The notes under the pieces: model-generated
What the model was told of the DNA's origin: nothing
Databases searched by the model: none
The model's input: the letters and a program-made list of their open reading frames with translations, nothing else
Part shown: one piece after another, positions 5,033 through 8,618 of the stretch
Numbering within the stretch: the stretch's first letter is position 1
Layout of the letters: every line of letters starts with the position of its first letter
Made by a program: the position numbers and the translations under genes
From: CAZWRV01 sp964636325
Lineage (GTDB): Bacteria > Verrucomicrobiota > Lentisphaeria > Victivallales > GWF2-50-93
Length of the DNA stretch: 8,618 nucleotides
Reading direction: 5' to 3'
Assembly (NCBI GenBank): GCA_964636325.1
Contig: CAZWRV010000158.1
Location: 1-8,618, forward strand

Positions 5033-7232
5033 GCGCATATTCCCGACCGCAGATCCAAACTGGAGTGCTGCGCCCCCGTTCCGCGACACGGGCGGAAATC
5101 TTCGACTTAGAAATTTGCAGTTCGACGGTCATGCCGCGCCACTTCGCCTTAAGCGACAATGATTTCCACTTCGAGGGCAGGTTCGGCGAGACTTCCAGGC
5201 GGCCGTGGCGGATCCAGATCCCGGCAAATCCGGTGAAGGCGGCCAGCCAAGTTCCGCCGATGCACGCGGCATGGATGCCCGACTCGCTCTCCATCTCCTT
5301 GCCGACGGCATAGTCGTTCTCAAGGGAAATGATGAACTGCCTGTAGGCCTCGCCAACAAGCCCGATTTGGGCCGCCAGCGCCGAATAGATGCAGCGGCTG
5401 AGCGACGATGTATGCGAGCAGCGCGGCTCGTAATAGCGGTATCCGGCGCGCTTCACGGCGTCCGGGAAGTCCTCCCCGAACATCCAATACATGAGGACCG
5501 TGTCCGCCTGCTGCGCCACCTTCGTGGGCCTGAACGAAGCCTGGACCGGGCCGGTATACGCCATCCGCGACAGCTTCCTGTCAATGGACTTATCGGGAAG
5601 CTTGAAATATCCTTCGAACTGCTCGTGGAAGCCGCGCTCCTTTGAGAAGTTCGAAAACATCGCGCCGCCGATTTCCTTCCATTTGCATATGTTGCCGCCG
5701 CCGATCCTTAGCTTTCTGCTTGTCTTATCCCAAAGTCCTGCATTCTTCAGTTCTTCGACCAGTTCGCAGGCCCGGCGCAGATGCCATCCCGCCAGATAAT
5801 TGGTGAACTCGTTGTTGTCTATGTGCTGATGTATCTCGTCGGGGCCGGTCAGCCCGCGGACGACGTAGGCCTTCTTTGCGGAGTCCCATTCGACGCGGCT
5901 CTCCCAGTAGCGCGCCGTCTCCAGGAAAATCTCGGCGCCTTCGCCCAGCCAGAATTTCCTGTCGCCGCTGGCCTTCACATACCAGTCGATGCCGTAGGCT
6001 ATGTCGGAGCCGACATGCTCCTGCCAGCCGGCCGAGGCACCCTGCCGCCCATGTATCGAGCTTGTCCAGGGATAGAACGCGCCTGCGCGGCCCATTTCCT
6101 TTGCGTTCTTCCTGGCGTCGTCAAGCATGCGCCATCTGTAACGGAGCAGGGCCTTTGCCGTCTCCGGCTGAGTGTGCGTGTAGAAAGGGAGCATATATAT
6201 CTCCGTGTCCCAGAAGACCAGCCCCGAATAGCCGTTTCCGTGCAGCCCCTTGGCGCCCAGCGAGACTCCGTCGTCTCCGGGATTCGCCAGCGACGCAAGA
6301 TGGAAGATGTTGAAGCGGATCCCTTTCTGTGCTCGGGCGTCCCCCTCGATCCTTATGTCTGACTTCTCCCACACGTCCGCCCAGGCCTTCGCATGGGATC
6401 GGAAGAAAGCCTCCGGCGAAATCCTTCTTATGCGCCGAAGATCCTTTGACGCCTTTTCGGAAGGGTTTTCTGAGTCCCTGCTTGTCCACACGGAAACGGT
6501 TTTACAAAACGAAACCGCCCGCCCCTTCTCCACGCGCAGCGGAACCGACTCGCACACCTTTTCATCATTGCGCGATGAGGATTTAGGGCCGGCGCCTTCC
6601 ACCTCAAGGCATGAAGTCACAGCGACTTCGAGACCAGTCTGTCGGGTTGCCGCCGAAAGGCAAACTCCGTCCTTCCCCATGTCCTTGGCCGCGACCTTGT
6701 GGAACCTGGATTCCCTCGACGGAGAGGCATACTTGACCGACCATGCGTCTATGGAGCTGGACATTGTGATTCCCGCAGAGTAGTCCATGGGGACAATCCT
6801 GCCCATGATCACCGCCGCATGCTTGTCCTGCTGATGCAGGAGCCGCACCGTCTCGAGACGGGTCGTGTGAGCCGCGGCGTCGCGCCAGACGATCCTCGTG
6901 AAAAGCATCCCCTGCTTCAGATCAAGCGCACGGTAATATTCCAGAATCTTGCCCTTCCTGATGTCGAAGTCGAAGCCTTCGACGTTGAGGCCGATACCCA
7001 GCCAGCACGGCAGGTTGACGATTTCGTGCGCGTGGCCGTGGGTCTGATCATAGATGCCTGCCACATAGAACCCCGGATCGGCAAGCGCCGGATTGGTTTC
7101 GATCGACGCCCGCACACCCATGTAGCCGTTCGCCAGCGCGAAAATCGACTCATAATGGGACAGATGGCCTTGAACAAACTTCTTTTCCTCGAAAAGCCAT
7201 TCCGAATCGCTTAACTTGGGAAGAAAACCCAT
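5007..7232 (-). CDS. Glycoside hydrolase family 65 disaccharide phosphorylase
   Basis: A 741-residue GH65 enzyme, full length for this family of inverting phosphorylases, which cleave alpha-glucosides (maltose, trehalose, kojibiose, nigerose or glucosylglycerol) with phosphate to beta-glucose 1-phosphate, or run in reverse. The N-terminal beta domain carries the NGYMGVR signature (35-41). The (alpha/alpha)6 catalytic domain shows GLHGNGYSGLVFWDTE (329-344), FYPW (386-389) and GPDEIHQHIDNNEFTN (463-478), where E466 is the expected general acid. The phosphate-site segment SHTSSLS (606-612) and GIHAACIGGTW (652-662) are intact, which favours phosphorylase over hydrolase. There is no signal peptide, so it is cytosolic. 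AGGAGA at 7239-7244 fixes the start. It lies 43 bp after the phosphodiesterase gene, probably in one operon. The last residues (from about L734) and the stop are encoded in a palindromic element. The exact sugar cannot be told by eye. Confidence 0.92.
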   Translation of the reverse strand: MGFLPKLSDSEWLFEEKKFVQGHLSHYESIFALANGYMGVRASIETNPALADPGFYVAGIYDQTHGHAHEIVNLPCWLGIGLNVEGFDFDIRKGKILEYYRALDLKQGMLFTRIVWRDAAAHTTRLETVRLLHQQDKHAAVIMGRIVPMDYSAGITMSSSIDAWSVKYASPSRESRFHKVAAKDMGKDGVCLSAATRQTGLEVAVTSCLEVEGAGPKSSSRNDEKVCESVPLRVEKGRAVSFCKTVSVWTSRDSENPSEKASKDLRRIRRISPEAFFRSHAKAWADVWEKSDIRIEGDARAQKGIRFNIFHLASLANPGDDGVSLGAKGLHGNGYSGLVFWDTEIYMLPFYTHTQPETAKALLRYRWRMLDDARKNAKEMGRAGAFYPWTSSIHGRQGASAGWQEHVGSDIAYGIDWYVKASGDRKFWLGEGAEIFLETARYWESRVEWDSAKKAYVVRGLTGPDEIHQHIDNNEFTNYLAGWHLRRACELVEELKNAGLWDKTSRKLRIGGGNICKWKEIGGAMFSNFSKERGFHEQFEGYFKLPDKSIDRKLSRMAYTGPVQASFRPTKVAQQADTVLMYWMFGEDFPDAVKRAGYRYYEPRCSHTSSLSRCIYSALAAQIGLVGEAYRQFIISLENDYAVGKEMESESGIHAACIGGTWLAAFTGFAGIWIRHGRLEVSPNLPSKWKSLSLKAKWRGMTVELQISKSKISARVAERGRSTPVWICGREYALTNRLEIV

Positions 7233-7275
7233 GGAATGTCTCCTAGTTCTTCATGTAAATTACTTCATCGATAAA

Positions 7276-8598
7276 CTACGTGTTCTTGACTTTTTCCATA
7301 ACTCCGCTTAACAATTTTCGGACTTTCTCTGATATGCCGATGATTGTCCCGGCTTCTCCAACATCGATGCTGGAGCCGCAAAACACAGCGTCCTCACCTC
7401 CGGTTCCGGAGCCGTGGGTCCCCCGGATTTTAGAGGTGTCGAGGGAAACGCTCATCGGCGGCCACAGCGACATGAAAAGTTCGCACGGATCGAAGCCGGG
7501 CTTGCTGTGGATGTCTACGTGGCGGGCGTAGTCCGGCGCCTCCGAATCCTTGTCCCACCACCGGTATGCGAACCAGTATCCCGGCTCGGCCTCGAGTATG
7601 AGGTCGCCGGCGTTCCTGTGGTCGATTTTTGCATGGTCATGGACCGCCTTGACGCCCTTGGTCTTCGAAAACAAATTTCTGATGTCCTCGATGTCGCCAG
7701 GATTTTCAATGTAGACATGGGCGACCTGATGGTCCACCATCGCGAACGCCCTCGACGACCACAGGTCGGGATAGAGCATTCCATTGACCGTCCTGGTGTA
7801 GAAATAACCTTTTCCCCTGGAAGGATAAAATCCGTTCTCGCGCAGAATCTTATTGGGGAGGACGGCACTTTCCGCCGGGGTTATCGCGTAGTCTCCAAAA
7901 ATCAGGAATTCGTAGCCTGCGGATTTCGCAGCGGAGAGGAGCTTTTCAATCATCAGTTCCACTTCGCCGAAAGCCTTTGCCGCCTTGGCGGACTCCGGCC
8001 CGTGCCTCTGCAGGTCGTAGTCGAGGTGGGGGATGTATGCCAGAAGCAGTTCGGGCGCGAGAGCGGATTTTAGCACTTCGCATGTGGCGTCGCAGATCCA
8101 GCGGCTTGATTTTGAGGAAGTGAAGGGGCCCCAGTAGCTGAAGAGGTTGAACTTGCAGCCGATTTCGGAGCAGACATCATCATAAAGCCGGTCAGGGCAG
8201 GAGTAAAAGGCTTGGATCATCCCGCCGTGATGCTTGTGCACTGGTGTCGGCGAGAGGATGAGATCGCTGTCGCTTCCCAGGCTGTTCTGCCAGCAGATCT
8301 GGCCCACCCTGCCATGGGTATTCCGCAGCCCGTCCCAAATCCTCGCGCCGGAATACAGCGACGACGACTGCTCCCAGAATAGCGTCCTGCGGAGTTCGCG
8401 GCTGTAGAAACCGTTGGCGACCATGCCGTGCTCCGACGGAGGCAGCGCCGTGCGGAAGCTCGCCTGGACCGGACAGGTCAGGGCCGGGAACACGGTCTCG
8501 GCCGGCCTCGGTCCGAGCCCCTTCCAGAATTCAGCCCTGCTATACCGTTCCCAGAGGCGGTATCCCAGCGCCGCAACATCCACAACCAGTAGCTTCAT
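7276..8598 (-). CDS. Alkaline-phosphatase-superfamily phosphodiesterase (nucleotide pyrophosphatase type)
   Basis: A 440-residue member of the type I phosphodiesterase/nucleotide pyrophosphatase group, two-metal enzymes that hydrolyse phosphodiester or phosphomonoester bonds. Visible site residues are D7 (VVDVAALG), the nucleophile T41 in FPALTCP, HGMVANGFY (57-65), D195 and H199 in YDLQRHGP, D236 in FGDYAIT, and H364 in VDIHSKPGFDP. The usual SDHG motif is GDYA here, so one metal His is Tyr (Y237); related bacterial proteins, as I recall, have SEYG, so this is a subfamily trait rather than decay. The subfamily includes proteins resembling EboF of the Ebo metabolite clusters, but no other ebo gene is visible. 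There is no signal peptide. The start is set by AGAAGGGG at 8606-8613, seven bases before the ATG. It leads the GH65 gene by 43 bp. The operon may start beyond the window edge. Substrate unknown. Confidence 0.85.
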   Translation of the reverse strand: MKLLVVDVAALGYRLWERYSRAEFWKGLGPRPAETVFPALTCPVQASFRTALPPSEHGMVANGFYSRELRRTLFWEQSSSLYSGARIWDGLRNTHGRVGQICWQNSLGSDSDLILSPTPVHKHHGGMIQAFYSCPDRLYDDVCSEIGCKFNLFSYWGPFTSSKSSRWICDATCEVLKSALAPELLLAYIPHLDYDLQRHGPESAKAAKAFGEVELMIEKLLSAAKSAGYEFLIFGDYAITPAESAVLPNKILRENGFYPSRGKGYFYTRTVNGMLYPDLWSSRAFAMVDHQVAHVYIENPGDIEDIRNLFSKTKGVKAVHDHAKIDHRNAGDLILEAEPGYWFAYRWWDKDSEAPDYARHVDIHSKPGFDPCELFMSLWPPMSVSLDTSKIRGTHGSGTGGEDAVFCGSSIDVGEAGTIIGISEKVRKLLSGVMEKVKNT

Positions 8599-8618
8599 CG
8601 AAGAGCCCCTTCTACATA

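Noticed and set aside
4886..5089. Short open frames on both strands across the palindrome, sharing AVNMTG and SPVMFTA-like stretches
   Set aside because: The likeness between strands follows from the palindrome itself. There is no ribosome site or family match, and the minus-strand frame overlaps GH65 in another frame.

Overview
The window is an 8.6 kb piece of a draft assembly. It carries six protein genes and one 100-base run of N. The organism looks like a Gram-negative (diderm) bacterium: it has a TolC-type outer-membrane lipoprotein and an LptF/LptG-type lipopolysaccharide-transport permease. Coding sequence is fairly GC-rich, and four of the six genes have clear Shine-Dalgarno sites. 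The mix of genes (a signal-peptide EF-hand protein, a GH65 phosphorylase, a spore-photoproduct-lyase-like radical SAM protein, and small dispersed-repeat-like sequences) recalls environmental PVC or Omnitrophota genomes. That taxonomic guess is weak and rests on gene flavour only.

Left part (1-2850): a minus-strand TolC-family lipoprotein gene and a plus-strand LptF/LptG permease gene diverge from an AT-rich spacer. Both act at the cell envelope. The permease is followed at once by a GC hairpin inside a 55-bp sequence. That 55-bp sequence occurs identically on both sides of the N run, exactly at the two contig ends. This is the mark of two overlapping assembly contigs joined with a nominal gap, so the gap may not be real.

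Middle (3006-4830): a small secreted two-EF-hand protein on the plus strand runs convergent to a radical SAM gene on the minus strand, with 8 bp between their stop codons. The radical SAM protein resembles spore photoproduct lyase but seems to lack its catalytic cysteine, and it carries two additional cysteine groups.

Right part (4874-8598): a 159-bp imperfect palindrome, possibly a small non-autonomous mobile element, overlaps the 3' end of a GH65 glycoside phosphorylase gene and supplies its last codons and stop. The GH65 gene lies 43 bp downstream of an alkaline-phosphatase-superfamily phosphodiesterase gene on the same strand. These two probably form an operon, which may begin outside the window and may once have run on into the radical SAM gene.

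The most interesting items are the palindrome, whose two arms differ by paired compensatory changes in a local hairpin, and the atypical radical SAM protein.
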